Below are positions 8,551 to 16,438 of a stretch of 24,657 nucleotides of DNA, in pieces; position 1 is the stretch's first letter, and each line of letters opens with the position of its first letter. The stretch spans positions 1-24,657 of IMG/VR virus record IMGVR_UViG_3300042447_000209. One strand, 5' to 3'. Both the position numbers and the translations under genes were made by a program. Source of the stretch: a virus. The notes under the pieces are model-generated. The model was not told where the DNA came from. It was given only the letters and a program-made list of their open reading frames with translations, and ran no database searches.

Positions 8551-9035
8551 TATCTAACTGTAGTTATACCGAGCTTGTCTGCTCTTGTTAGGTGTGCTTT
8601 ACAGATGATAGAAACACTAGTACCGTAGTCAGAACTTCTACCGTAGTTGTAGGAAGGATCTTTACCCCAGAATAGCTCATTCTCGCTAACGTTATCTACT
8701 TCGTAGTAGTCCTCCTGCCACATTATAATATCTCCTACTTCCGGTACTAACTGTTTATCTACTAGATCATCTCTTAGGAAAGCAAATGAACTCTCTCTGG
8801 TTAGATCTCCTCCAAATTCATCAGCAGTCATAGTCTGATCTCCTCTAGTAACAAGGCAGTTAAAGAGTAAAGGTCCGTAGAAAGTTTTTTCTAAAGACTC
8901 CCCGTAAATGTTAGCTTGAGTATCTACCAGAGAAAATTTATAGTAAGCGATTTCCTGCTGGATGATGTCCTGGATGATCTCTCTATTCATATGTCGAATA
9001 AGAGCAAAGTCTCTTTGACTGCCGAATAAGCTCAT
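8550..9035 (-). CDS. gp14: Neck protein, gp14-like (161 aa)
   Basis: The protein resembles short gp14 neck proteins of marine T4-like phages. Residues 17-55 read NREIIQDIIQQEIAYYK and later NIYGESLEKTFYGP. Residues 84-125 contain FAFLRDDL, PEVGDIIMW and YYEVDNVSENELFWGKDPSY. In T4, gp14 and gp13 form the neck that closes the filled head and accepts the tail. At 161 residues it is shorter than T4 gp14 (256). It overlaps the upstream gene by 4 bases and the downstream gene by 1, so the neck genes are probably translated in a coupled fashion from one mRNA. Confidence 0.8.
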   Translation of the reverse strand: MSLFGSQRDFALIRHMNREIIQDIIQQEIAYYKFSLVDTQANIYGESLEKTFYGPLLFNCLVTRGDQTMTADEFGGDLTRESSFAFLRDDLVDKQLVPEVGDIIMWQEDYYEVDNVSENELFWGKDPSYNYGRSSDYGTSVSIICKAHLTRADKLGITTVR

Positions 9036-9346
9036 ATCTCTGACTGTTCTATGTGGCGTTCAGAGAATTGAAATTTTTTGAGATCAGGAATAGCAGTCAT
9101 TGCTGCTTTCTGAACTTCTTGGAACGTCTCAAGGGCTGGCTTAGTTGTAATAATTTTAATCAATAGCAGACCTCTAGGTCTAGGGTCTTCCTTATTCGAT
9201 TTATTGTTTACAACTGCAACCTTGTCTACGCTTCTAATAAGCTGTGCGACAGTAGTAATATCTGTCTCGGGATTGAACTCAACGTATACGTACGTTTTGT
9301 ACATCCTAAATTCTACCTCGCTTAGTAACTGCTCTAGTGTAATCAT
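9032..9346 (-). CDS. Uncharacterised neck-operon protein (104 aa)
   Basis: A small soluble protein with segments TYVYVEFNPETDITTVAQLI, VAVVNNKSNKEDPRPRGLL and LIKIITTKPALETFQEVQ. The order strand, helix (AQLIRSVD), strand (VAVVNN), strand (LLLIKIIT), helix (ALETFQEVQKAAM) suggests a compact ferredoxin- or ACT-like alpha/beta fold, but this is only a guess from the pattern. It sits between the gp13-like and gp14-like genes, overlapping both by 4 bases. Constant placement of such ORFs in T4-like neck clusters suggests a role in head completion or connector assembly. No catalytic motif is seen. Confidence 0.75.
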   Translation of the reverse strand: MITLEQLLSEVEFRMYKTYVYVEFNPETDITTVAQLIRSVDKVAVVNNKSNKEDPRPRGLLLIKIITTKPALETFQEVQKAAMTAIPDLKKFQFSERHIEQSEI

Positions 9347-10485
9347 CCTACAAAGATAGTCATTGGAACACTCTGAAGTGTTGTTTTTATAAATTCACTT
9401 TCGTTAGCTTTTCTTTCAAGCTGATTACGTCTTGAGGTTTGCTCAAGCATGTCTCTTAATTGAGTAAGCAATTCAGTTTTTTCTGTTCTAGCATCTGTAA
9501 GAAGATCGGCCTGGTTTAGGGTTGTGTTTGAACCCGGAACCGGTACCTGCTGGTACTTTCCTCTGATATATCCTAAAAGTTCTTTTGATAGAGCTAAAGC
9601 ATACCGGTAGATCCACTGACGACCTACTGAGTTGATTCCTGTGTAGGTTGGGTTATCGTAAGGAACTTCTCCTACGTTGGTAATTAGACCTGCTCCTGAA
9701 CCTGATACTGCAGCTGTTCTTTCTGATCTCTTGAAGTAATCAATTCTGATTGCTAGTCTTTCTCTAGGAACTGGTAAGATTGAAAGCTTGTTTCCTATTA
9801 ATTCAAAGCTATAAGAAGATTTTCTAATCTGATCGTTAAACTCGATTGCCTGTACTTTCAGCATATCATAGTATGCTGGCATTAAAAGGAAGTTGATACC
9901 TGGTGAGTATGAACCAAAGTCAAATGCATCCATTAAAGATTGGATACCGGTACCGGTTCCTGCATACGGGTCAAAGTAGCGAAGGATTGCAGGAGGTGCT
10001 TCGTAGTAAACTTTTACAATTTCAATTCCTCCGGTGATGCCTTGTGATGTTGCCCATGCGTCTAAATCATAAGTCTGTACGCTAGAGGAAAGCTGTAATA
10101 GTCCAGAGTACTTCTCTATACTTCCTCCAACACCGGCTTCAGTACCGTAGTTCTGAGAGATTTGAATTACTCTGTCTAATGAAGGTTGAACTAAGGTGTT
10201 ATTAAAAGATCCGGCTGAAGAAGCTCCTTCCATTGAGAGATAGTTCTCTCTTACTTTATACTGGAATACTTCGTTGCCGTAAGTTGTTACTGCTTCTTCA
10301 AAACAGGCATAAAAAGATCTAGCCTGAAGCTCTACATCCATCAGAGGATATCCTAAGCGGGTGGCACAAAATGAAGCTACCTTATCGGCATCAGCTTGAA
10401 ACTGTGTGTCGCTGTCATAAAAGCCAAAAGGTGTTTCTCCTGGAAAGAATGTACTAGTACCGGTCCAGATTGTTACGTCAGCCAT
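9343..10485 (-). CDS. Putative neck/head-completion protein, gp13-like (380 aa)
   Basis: The N-terminal third (FGFYDSDTQFQADADKVASF, RLGYPLMDVEL, FEEAVTTYGNEV, KVRENYLSMEG) resembles an alpha-helical domain annotated as gp13 neck protein in T4-like marine phages. The middle contains Trp- and Tyr-rich segments (VYYEAPPAILRYFDPY), and the C-terminal part is charged and helical (AAVSGSGAG linker, then ELLTQLRDMLEQTSRRNQLE). It heads the operon that continues with the 104-residue, gp14-like and 418-residue genes. The TATTTATA motif is only 10 bases before the ATG, so a transcript from it would be nearly leaderless. T4 gp13 has 309 residues; this one is longer. The gp13 call rests on remembered resemblance and context. 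Confidence 0.65.
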   Translation of the reverse strand: MADVTIWTGTSTFFPGETPFGFYDSDTQFQADADKVASFCATRLGYPLMDVELQARSFYACFEEAVTTYGNEVFQYKVRENYLSMEGASSAGSFNNTLVQPSLDRVIQISQNYGTEAGVGGSIEKYSGLLQLSSSVQTYDLDAWATSQGITGGIEIVKVYYEAPPAILRYFDPYAGTGTGIQSLMDAFDFGSYSPGINFLLMPAYYDMLKVQAIEFNDQIRKSSYSFELIGNKLSILPVPRERLAIRIDYFKRSERTAAVSGSGAGLITNVGEVPYDNPTYTGINSVGRQWIYRYALALSKELLGYIRGKYQQVPVPGSNTTLNQADLLTDARTEKTELLTQLRDMLEQTSRRNQLERKANESEFIKTTLQSVPMTIFVG

Positions 10486-10495
10486 GCTTTTTCTT

Positions 10496-10503
10496 TATAA
10501 ATA
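10496..10503 (-). promoter_or_regulatory. TATTTATA, late-promoter-like motif
   Basis: Minus strand GCTATTTATAAAG lies 10 bases before the ATG at 10485 and about 34 bases after the stop of the 159-residue gene. It is the shortest motif-to-start distance of the nine and would head the neck operon. Confidence 0.5.
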
Positions 10504-10537
10504 GCAACTTTGTACACCTACTGTGTATGAGTACCTT

Positions 10538-11017
10538 TTAGAAAAAAGTCAAAGTTATCGTCTGTGTAGGGGCGTTAACAGTGTATTCATTTGTACCACC
10601 CCAGTTCTGATTATTAATCATAGGTCTCAAAGCGTAGGTACTAGTAGCACTGCAGGAAGCAGTATTCGAGAACTCAACAGCTACTCCGCCGATTTTCGGG
10701 GTTCCGCACCCAGTCCCAACTCTCCAAAAAACTGTATCAATTGCCACTACAGTTCCGTTGGTTGCGTTCCTCAGTCCGTTTGCTAGAGTCTGTACGTGAG
10801 TTGGATGTGTGACAGTTAAGCTATTGCCGTTAGTACTAGACCATGTAAAGGAGGTGTACGTACCTGTTAAGCTTGCTCTAAAAGTATTCCATGCTGTCTC
10901 AACTGCGGTAGAGGGAGCCTGGTTTTGAGTAAAGAGTTGTGAAAACGTAGGTCCGATTGGCGGGGTTATAACCTGTACCGGTGCTGGCTGTTGCCTAAAT
11001 GCAAACGGAACAAACAT
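10538..11017 (-). CDS. Uncharacterised beta-rich virion protein (159 aa)
   Basis: No family is recognised with confidence. The N-terminus is Pro-rich (RQQPAPVQVITPPIGP). The rest looks beta-rich, with Thr/Ser/Asn/Trp-heavy segments (TGTYTSFTWSSTNGNSLTVT, MINNQNWGGTNEYTV) and two cysteines near GTGCGTP and TASCSATS that could form a disulphide or bind a metal. There is no signal peptide or transmembrane segment. Its ATG overlaps the stop of the collagen-like gene by one base (TAATG), so it is probably made together with that fibre and may be its tip, chaperone or adaptor. Confidence 0.75.
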   Translation of the reverse strand: MFVPFAFRQQPAPVQVITPPIGPTFSQLFTQNQAPSTAVETAWNTFRASLTGTYTSFTWSSTNGNSLTVTHPTHVQTLANGLRNATNGTVVAIDTVFWRVGTGCGTPKIGGVAVEFSNTASCSATSTYALRPMINNQNWGGTNEYTVNAPTQTITLTFF

Positions 11018-12237
11018 TAAATCAGGTTCTTAACGTTAGCTAAATATACGTCGGTAGAATCGAATGTAATAAGGGATACAATGTCAACTCCGGTTCCGGC
11101 TGTAGGAGTGTAGCTTGAGCCGCTGACTTGTTTAACAGCTGAGTTAAAAGTTACTGTTCCTGAACCTCCTGTGTTGATTCTAAGGTTTACTGTCTGTCCT
11201 GGTTGCTGTCCACTAACATTAACGTGTGTGTTACTTCCTGCTGCTAGTTGCAAAGTGAAGAAATTTGATGCAGACATATTTAGAGACGCAGTAGAAGAAG
11301 TTATAGTCAGCGGACTGACACTTCCCTGTAATGATCCGCTCATTACTAGTAAGTCTCTTATATAGTTTTTTGCAGGAGAATTACTACCGAATCCTAAATA
11401 AATTTCGTTACTTGCAGAAACAAATACGTTTACTCCGTGGTTTACGGTCGCTAGTGCAATGTCCTGGGCGGTGCTGAGTGGCTGTAATACTACCGGGTTT
11501 TTAGTTGTTCCGAAGGTACTGCCGGCTTGGTTGTATAGCGATCTAGCAACTAACGGGTATAAATACCCGCCCCATGCTGTGTTCGGGAATCCAAAAGCGC
11601 TTGAATGTCTTACAACTTTAATACCTCCGTCACTGGTTGTTGTGATGGCATTAGATCCTGTGTTAAGTATCTCTAACGATCCTGTGATTTGAGCTGTTCC
11701 TGAGTATGGAAATGCAGATGTTCCTGTTATTCCAGTAAGTCCTGATCCATCTCCTTTAAAAGACCCTGTAAATGATCCTGTAGCTGTAGAATCTACTAAA
11801 CTAACTCCGTTGATATAAAACGGAAAAGAAGGAGTGTTTCCTAAACTAATACCGGTATTTCCTAGAGCAATACTGTTATTTGTAATCTGTGTACCGTTGA
11901 TCTGGGAAGATCCAGATACTAGTCCGGCTGGCTTGCTGCTGATACTGTTCCAGTCACTTGCTCCTGATGTACCTTGTGTACCTTGAATTCCTTGAGTGCC
12001 GGTTCCTGAAGTACCTTGAATTCCTTGGGTTCCTGTACCGTTGTTACCCTGTATTCCTTGGGTTCCTTGTATACCTTGTATTCCCTGTACGCCCTGGTTA
12101 CCTGTTGTACCTTGTACACCTTGGACACCTGTAGCTCCAGTAGCTCCAACAATTCCTGTAGACGATACTGTTACTGCGGTAGTACCTGTTTGAGATACTG
12201 ATAAGTCGGTTCCGCTAACCTGTACTGTTAAACTCAT
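11017..12237 (-). CDS. Collagen-like fibre protein of the head/neck cluster (406 aa)
   Basis: Residues 1-30 are Thr/Val/Ser-rich (SLTVQVSGTDLSVSQ). Residues about 31-94 are Gly-X-Y repeats (GATGATGVQ, GIQGTQGIQGNNG, GTSGTGTQG). The remainder is a fibre body with SGSFTGSFKGDGSGLTG motifs and a C-terminal domain (QTVNLRINTGG, YTPTAGTGVDIVSLI, DSTDVYLANVKNL) of a type found at the end of several phage fibres. Its ATG overlaps the stop of the 126-residue gene by 4 bases and its own stop overlaps the 159-residue gene, so the three form one unit. Placement among head and neck genes, away from the other fibres, suggests a head, collar or whisker fibre. That location is inference. Confidence 0.82.
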   Translation of the reverse strand: MSLTVQVSGTDLSVSQTGTTAVTVSSTGIVGATGATGVQGVQGTTGNQGVQGIQGIQGTQGIQGNNGTGTQGIQGTSGTGTQGIQGTQGTSGASDWNSISSKPAGLVSGSSQINGTQITNNSIALGNTGISLGNTPSFPFYINGVSLVDSTATGSFTGSFKGDGSGLTGITGTSAFPYSGTAQITGSLEILNTGSNAITTTSDGGIKVVRHSSAFGFPNTAWGGYLYPLVARSLYNQAGSTFGTTKNPVVLQPLSTAQDIALATVNHGVNVFVSASNEIYLGFGSNSPAKNYIRDLLVMSGSLQGSVSPLTITSSTASLNMSASNFFTLQLAAGSNTHVNVSGQQPGQTVNLRINTGGSGTVTFNSAVKQVSGSSYTPTAGTGVDIVSLITFDSTDVYLANVKNLI

Positions 12238-12614
12238 CGGGTTACTTCTTTATCTAATTTAATAGTTCCTTGAAGTAGCCTTGTAACTGTAATACCTGTT
12301 ACTAGCTCTAAATCATAAACTGCTGTATCAAAAGTAAAACCTGATGAAGAAGCTGCTGAGATATAAACTCCGATTGATCCTGAAGATAGAGGTAGAGTTC
12401 CGGCTGATCCGCTAAGATTCAGGCCTGTTCCATCAGCATCTAAAGAACTAGAGAGACGGCCGATAATTGTAGACGAGCCAATAGTTTCTCTGATCTGCAT
12501 ACGGGCATGATATCCGGATAGATTTACCGGAGTTCCGTTTGCATCTTTGTATACAACCTGGAAGCTTGTGGTAGAGCCCTGTTCAACTGTGAATGAGTAT
12601 TTGCCTGCAGCCAT
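12234..12614 (-). CDS. Small beta-sandwich-like virion protein (126 aa)
   Basis: The pattern KYSFTVEQGSTTSFQVVYKD, NGTPVNLSGYHARMQIRE, VYDLELVTG, VTRLLQGTIKLDKEVTR is one I know from short uncharacterised phage proteins found next to fibre genes. It predicts an all-beta, immunoglobulin-like fold. It has no signal peptide or membrane segment. As first gene of a three-gene unit, 4-base overlapped with a collagen-like fibre, it may anchor or cap that fibre. The TATTTATT motif lies only 13 bases upstream. Confidence 0.75.
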   Translation of the reverse strand: MAAGKYSFTVEQGSTTSFQVVYKDANGTPVNLSGYHARMQIRETIGSSTIIGRLSSSLDADGTGLNLSGSAGTLPLSSGSIGVYISAASSSGFTFDTAVYDLELVTGITVTRLLQGTIKLDKEVTR

Positions 12615-12627
12615 GAGAGAGATTTAT

Positions 12628-12635
12628 AATAAATA
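12628..12635 (-). promoter_or_regulatory. TATTTATT, late-promoter-like motif
   Basis: Minus strand CCTATTTATTATAAATC lies 13 bases before the ATG at 12614, in the gap after the PhoH-like gene. It has one mismatch from TATTTATA. It would head the collagen-fibre cassette. Confidence 0.5.
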
Positions 12636-12646
12636 GGATTTGCGCT

Positions 12647-13333
12647 TTAATCCCTAAATGTCTCGTATACCTTTAAGATCGGTTCAACGATTGGGTGTCT
12701 GTGGTTCTGTTTAAGGGTAACAACACGTACGCCCTTAACCTGCTCTTCAACTCGAGTTAAGAAAGAAAGACCTGTCTCTTTTTTGACTTTAAGATCGATC
12801 TGGGCGATATCTCCGCAGATTGACATCCAGCTATTTTTACCTAATCTTCCTAGCACCATCTCCATCTGGGTGTGGGTTACGTTCTGGGCTTCATCCACAA
12901 TCACAAATGCATTGATAAAAGTCCTACCTCTCATAAACGCGAAGGGTAGAATCTCTATCCTTCCGTCTTCTACCTCACGGTCGACTTTCACCTTATCGTA
13001 TAACAGGTAAAGGTTGTGATAGATCGGAGCAAGCCACGGGTCCATCTTTTCTCTGATGTCACCGGGTAAGAATCCGATATCTTCTTTCGATACAGTTGGA
13101 CGGGTGATAATAATTTTTTCGACTTCCCCGGTAAATAGTAAATCAAGTGCAGTTTGAACTGCCACTAATGTTTTACCTGATCCGGCCATGCCTCTTAAGA
13201 CAGTTACGGGGTTAGACAGAATGACCTCTTTGGCAGCCTTCTGTTCCTCATTTAGAGTGATATTAAACTTGATAGGATTCTTGGGGCGTCTCTTTGCTTT
13301 GAAGATCTCGTCTTCGTGGTGGTTTGAGGCCAT
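12647..13333 (-). CDS. phoH: PhoH-like P-loop ATPase (228 aa)
   Basis: A PhoH-family ATPase. Residues 48-55 are the Walker A motif GMAGSGKT and residues 144-151 the Walker B region VIVDEAQN. RPTVSKEDIGFLPGD (78-92), PWLAPI and a late Asn-His-Arg-His segment (KQNHRHP) are family hallmarks related to superfamily 1 helicase motifs. PhoH-like genes are common in phages and cyanophages; the function is unsettled, with proposals from RNA metabolism to phosphate stress. It lies alone between two predicted promoters, after the capsid-gene terminator. A metabolic or RNA-linked ATPase inside the structural cluster is unusual. Family assignment is firm; its job here is unknown. Confidence 0.93.
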   Translation of the reverse strand: MASNHHEDEIFKAKRRPKNPIKFNITLNEEQKAAKEVILSNPVTVLRGMAGSGKTLVAVQTALDLLFTGEVEKIIITRPTVSKEDIGFLPGDIREKMDPWLAPIYHNLYLLYDKVKVDREVEDGRIEILPFAFMRGRTFINAFVIVDEAQNVTHTQMEMVLGRLGKNSWMSICGDIAQIDLKVKKETGLSFLTRVEEQVKGVRVVTLKQNHRHPIVEPILKVYETFRD

Positions 13334-13344
13334 AAATGTAACGT

Positions 13345-13359
13345 TAGGTTATACACCTA
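13345..13359 (-). other. Short inverted repeat at the predicted mRNA 5' end
   Basis: Minus strand TAGGT-GTATA-ACCTA is a 5-bp stem with a 5-base loop that begins within the last two bases of the TATTTATA motif at 13358-13365. It would sit at or just before the start of the PhoH mRNA. Confidence 0.35.
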
Positions 13360-13365
13360 TAAATA
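13358..13365 (-). promoter_or_regulatory. TATTTATA, late-promoter-like motif
   Basis: Minus strand CCCTATTTATAGG follows the U-tract of the capsid-gene terminator by a few bases and lies 24 bases before the PhoH ATG. This is the clearest terminator-then-promoter arrangement in the window. Confidence 0.6.
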
Positions 13366-13370
13366 GGGAT

Positions 13371-13398
13371 AAAAAAAAGAGGGGCCCGAAAGCCCCTC
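13371..13398 (-). terminator. Intrinsic terminator after the major capsid gene
   Basis: Minus strand GAGGGGC-TTTCGG-GCCCCTC is a 7-bp GC-rich stem followed, after no gap, by eight T (13378-13371). It begins 23 bases after the capsid stop codon. It is a canonical rho-independent terminator. Confidence 0.92.
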
Positions 13399-13421
13399 CT
13401 TGTTTCTCTATCCGAGTTCTA

Positions 13422-14999
13422 TTAGATAGTAGCTACGTCAGAAACGTAGATCTTACCGTAGAATTCTGGACGGATCATCTTCTTAGCGTAACGAGTCATG
13501 ATGCCCTTCGTTGGAGTGAAGTTAGCAGGATCGTACACTAATGGAGTCATCATTAGAGGGATGTAAGGAGCGTAAACCGCACCAGTCTCTAGGAACTGTG
13601 AACCTCTGTAGCCCATAAGGATTACGTTCTCAGTCATGTATGGGTTCTTGTATACGCGGAAGCGGCTGTTAAGCTGACCTACCTTCTGTACGCCCATTGC
13701 GAAGTCCATCTTGTCTCCGTTTGTATCAGCAGCATATCCTGGGATTGACTCGAGGATAGTTGCAACAGTCGGAGAAACTACTAGGAAGTTTGCACCGCCA
13801 CGTAGAGTCTTCTGGTGGATCTTGTTAGACACCTTCTGGACCTTAGTACCAAGAGTTTGGAACCACTGACCTTGAGTGTTGTAGAAGTCTGCAGTAGCAG
13901 TAGACCACAAGCCAGTAGTGGCATTCCACACTTTGTTGTTCTCAGCTGACCAACGCTCAGTAGTAACTGCGTCTTGGATAAGCATGTCAAGAAGCTCAAG
14001 ATCGATTTCCATAGAGATGTACTCTGATAGAAGTGAGGTAAGCTCGGCCTCAGCATCGATGCTGTGGTAAGCGTTCAAGTCTTGAGCGAATTCTGGAGAC
14101 CATTGAGCTTTAAGCTTTCTAGTCTTAGCAACGATAGCCTCAGAAGCAAGAGATACGTTGATCTCAGGGATAGCTGGGCTTCTGTCGTCAACACCACCAG
14201 TGAATTCGAAGTCACCTCTAGTAGTGTCAGTAGGCTGCTTGTGGTACATTACTGATCCAGTGATTTCTCCAGTTACAGAAAGGTCGCTAGCTTTAACTAC
14301 GAAGATAATGTTAGTACCGTCGTAAGTAGTGAATTCTGGGTAGTTAGTTACGTCAGTTGAACCAGAACGAAGACGGAAAGCTCTTACACCCTTAAGATCT
14401 GGGGCTGTGAAGCTAGCAGCAGAAACTGATACAGTCTTGAATAAAGTTCCAGCTAGTTCGTCACGGTATCCGATAGAAGCTGAAGTAGCAGCACCAGTAG
14501 ATTGAGTGATAGCTAAAGAAGCTGAGTTGATAGTGTAGCCGAATTGACCAGCACCGTAAAGGCCGCCAGAAACTTCCTCGTCTACAGACATCTTGTTGTT
14601 AGCAGTAGATACGTTACCGTACATATTGTCACCGTCAGTTCTTCCGTTAGCAGTAGTACCGTACTTGAAGTCAAGATAGAATACAAGACCTGAAGGAAGG
14701 TTCATAGGCTGTACAGATACGAAATCTTTAGCAGCGATCTGAGCGAATACCTTTCTTACAAGCGGTAGAGCAACACCAGCCCACTGCTCGGCTCCGCCGT
14801 TAGCATTGGTAGCGTTGGATTCCTTGATGATTTGTTTTGCCTGGTTCTCAAGGATCATAGACATATTGTTCTTGTCGATCTCGTTGCCAAGACCCTCAAG
14901 AAGACCAGTTGCAGACCACTTGTCAGCGAGTCTAGCAGCATCAGCTTGCAGAGACTTGAAGCCCTGTGCTGATTCGTTTAAAAGAGAATTTAATTCCAT
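13422..14999 (-). CDS. gp23: Major capsid protein, gp23-like (525 aa)
   Basis: The protein forms the hexameric head shell. Length is close to T4 gp23 (521). Diagnostic segments are VRKVFAQIAAKDFVSVQPM (81-99), then GLVFYLDFKYG, RKLKAQWSPEFAQDLNAYHS and DAEAELTSLLSEYISMEIDL, FLVVSPTVATIL, FRVYKNPYMTENVILMGYRG, and VYAPYIPLMMTPLVYDP near the end. The N-terminal 60 residues look like the removable propeptide. I58-K59-E60 fits the (I/L)-x-E site cut by T4-type prohead proteases, so mature protein may begin at S61. It lies 17 bases after the scaffold gene, has no promoter motif of its own in that gap, and ends at a strong terminator, so scaffold and capsid are probably co-transcribed. The ATG has an A-rich leader and no Shine-Dalgarno sequence. 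Confidence 0.97.
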   Translation of the reverse strand: MELNSLLNESAQGFKSLQADAARLADKWSATGLLEGLGNEIDKNNMSMILENQAKQIIKESNATNANGGAEQWAGVALPLVRKVFAQIAAKDFVSVQPMNLPSGLVFYLDFKYGTTANGRTDGDNMYGNVSTANNKMSVDEEVSGGLYGAGQFGYTINSASLAITQSTGAATSASIGYRDELAGTLFKTVSVSAASFTAPDLKGVRAFRLRSGSTDVTNYPEFTTYDGTNIIFVVKASDLSVTGEITGSVMYHKQPTDTTRGDFEFTGGVDDRSPAIPEINVSLASEAIVAKTRKLKAQWSPEFAQDLNAYHSIDAEAELTSLLSEYISMEIDLELLDMLIQDAVTTERWSAENNKVWNATTGLWSTATADFYNTQGQWFQTLGTKVQKVSNKIHQKTLRGGANFLVVSPTVATILESIPGYAADTNGDKMDFAMGVQKVGQLNSRFRVYKNPYMTENVILMGYRGSQFLETGAVYAPYIPLMMTPLVYDPANFTPTKGIMTRYAKKMIRPEFYGKIYVSDVATI

Positions 15000-15016
15000 G
15001 TTTGAAATTTGGGTTT

Positions 15017-16372
15017 TTATTTAATAATACCTGCAAGTTTTTGCATACGCAGTACAGCCGCATTAGTTTCAGTGATTACTTCTGGCTTGGTAGAGATTCC
15101 TGCAGCAGCTGAAGCAAAGCCCTTGGCTTCCTTCACTACTTCTTTCTTACCTCCAGCAGTAACGTTGTTACTAACTGTTTCGTATACTAGCTTAACTTCC
15201 TTAACTGTTTCAGCCTTATCGAAAGTAGCGATTACGTTTGCTTTCTGACCTTCAGTCAAGTTGTTAGCCTTGAACACTTTGTTTACGTAGAGTAACTTAG
15301 CGTTAAGCAAGTTAGTCTCGTTTAATTCGTTACGGAGAGTTTCGATGGTAGATAGAGCTTCCTGTATGTCAGCGCTTTCGTATCGGTTTCTTGGATCAAG
15401 TGGTGTGTAGTCAATAAAATCAGTAACTGCTTTAACGACTGCTTTAGCAGCGTCTTTGCCCATACTTTTAATTTTTTCAATTACATCCTCAGCGCTTTCT
15501 TCCATTGCGGGAGCAGTAGCTACAGGAGTTGTGATAAGTCTTTCCATTACTCTGTTGCAAGCAGCCTCACCTAATCCGTGAGCAGCTTCAAGCATCTTAG
15601 CAACTTCTTTCATATCAACGGATGCACCGTACTTAGCCATCTCCGTCATCACCTCTTGTAGAGTCATACCTTTGCGTTCAGCAAAAGCACCTACAGTCTG
15701 CTTAACTTCGGCTTTTAGGTAGCCCATTAATTCGTTTACTGCAGCTTCAGCAAGTGGATCTGCTTCTTTCTTAGCCTCCGGAATGTTACCGTGTGCTGTA
15801 GGTCCTTCTGGGTCATTGATAAGAGCTAGCTCGGCCATAAGTTCGTCGATATTGATCTCTGTATCAGTTACAGCGGTCATATCTTCAGCACCCATTTCCT
15901 CAGCACCAGCCTCTAGTTCGTCCTCTTGTCCTGCTTCCTTGTCGCCCATTACTTGCATAAGTACGTCGCGGATTAAGTCCTTAAGGTCATCAACGCTCAT
16001 CTCACCAACCTCTTCTTCTGCCTCGTCCTCTGATTCTTCAGAGTCACCCTCGGCTTCTTCGCCAGCTTCTTCACCTTCTTCTTCGCCTTCTTCTTCAGCG
16101 CCTTCTTCTTCTGCTTCGGCAACAGCCCGTAGGCCGTCTGGTCCGATTGCTTCTTCAAGAGACTCTTCAGCTACTTCCTCTGTTACTTCTTCTTCAGAAA
16201 TTACAGCGGCAGGTGCTTCCTCTTCTTCCATCTCAGCGAGACGTTGAGCTAGAAGCTCTTTCAATTGAGGAGTTAGAGACTCTTCCAAAGCAAGTTTAGC
16301 ATTAGCAATGGCAGCTTCACGAATAGACTTAGCATCGGCAATAGCCTGCTTAAATAAATCTTTGTTAGCCAT
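15017..16372 (-). CDS. gp22: Prohead core/scaffolding protein, gp22-like (451 aa)
   Basis: An acidic scaffold that shapes the prohead and is degraded by the prohead protease. The start MANKDLFKQAIADAKSIREA and the C-terminal ETLRNELNETNLLNAKLLYV, NKVFKANNLTEGQ, then REVKLVY-like KEVKLVYETV fit gp22 proteins of marine T4-like phages. Residues 48-125 are almost pure Glu/Ala/Gly (poly-acidic), and the protein ends RMQKLAGIIK. It is much longer than T4 gp22 (269), with an extra helical, Lys/Ala-rich middle (about 205-345). I chose ATG 16372 over the in-frame GTG at 16396 because MANKDLF is the usual start. Gene position immediately before gp23 supports the call. Confidence 0.88.
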   Translation of the reverse strand: MANKDLFKQAIADAKSIREAAIANAKLALEESLTPQLKELLAQRLAEMEEEEAPAAVISEEEVTEEVAEESLEEAIGPDGLRAVAEAEEEGAEEEGEEEGEEAGEEAEGDSEESEDEAEEEVGEMSVDDLKDLIRDVLMQVMGDKEAGQEDELEAGAEEMGAEDMTAVTDTEINIDELMAELALINDPEGPTAHGNIPEAKKEADPLAEAAVNELMGYLKAEVKQTVGAFAERKGMTLQEVMTEMAKYGASVDMKEVAKMLEAAHGLGEAACNRVMERLITTPVATAPAMEESAEDVIEKIKSMGKDAAKAVVKAVTDFIDYTPLDPRNRYESADIQEALSTIETLRNELNETNLLNAKLLYVNKVFKANNLTEGQKANVIATFDKAETVKEVKLVYETVSNNVTAGGKKEVVKEAKGFASAAAGISTKPEVITETNAAVLRMQKLAGIIK

Positions 16373-16391
16373 GTTGTTAACTTTGGATTTG

Positions 16392-16418
16392 TACACCCAT
16401 TAAATTTGTGGGGGTGTA
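16392..16418 (-). other. Inverted repeat in the scaffold/capsid leader
   Basis: Perfect 7-base arms TACACCC and GGGTGTA are separated by 13 bases, 20 bases before the scaffold ATG. It could form a hairpin in the leader that affects ribosome access. Function is unproven. Confidence 0.45.
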
Positions 16419-16438
16419 ATGTAGTTTGTTTACATTCG

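Noticed and set aside
11558-11565. Exact TATTTATA copy inside the 406-residue collagen-like gene
   Set aside because: It lies well within coding sequence with no gene start nearby; a single chance copy is expected in a window of this size.
11919-12152. 77-residue minus-strand ORF overlapping the second collagen-like array
   Set aside because: It is the +1 frame of Gly-X-Y codons (Val/Tyr/Lys/Glu repeats), not an independent gene.
1-12237. Diversity-generating retroelement acting on the fibre genes
   Set aside because: No reverse transcriptase, no A-biased template/variable repeat pair and no C-type lectin-like end were seen.
13781-14056. 91-residue minus-strand ORF inside the capsid gene, and other ORFs such as 3681-3944, 6300-6776 and 15783-16247
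   Set aside because: Each lies wholly inside a well-supported gene in another frame or strand, has biased composition derived from it, and has no family resemblance.
16373-16396. Eight-residue extension of the scaffold from a GTG at 16396
   Set aside because: The GTG gives MYKSKVNN before MANKDLF; the ATG at 16372 matches the usual scaffold start and keeps the leader hairpin at 16392-16418 non-coding.
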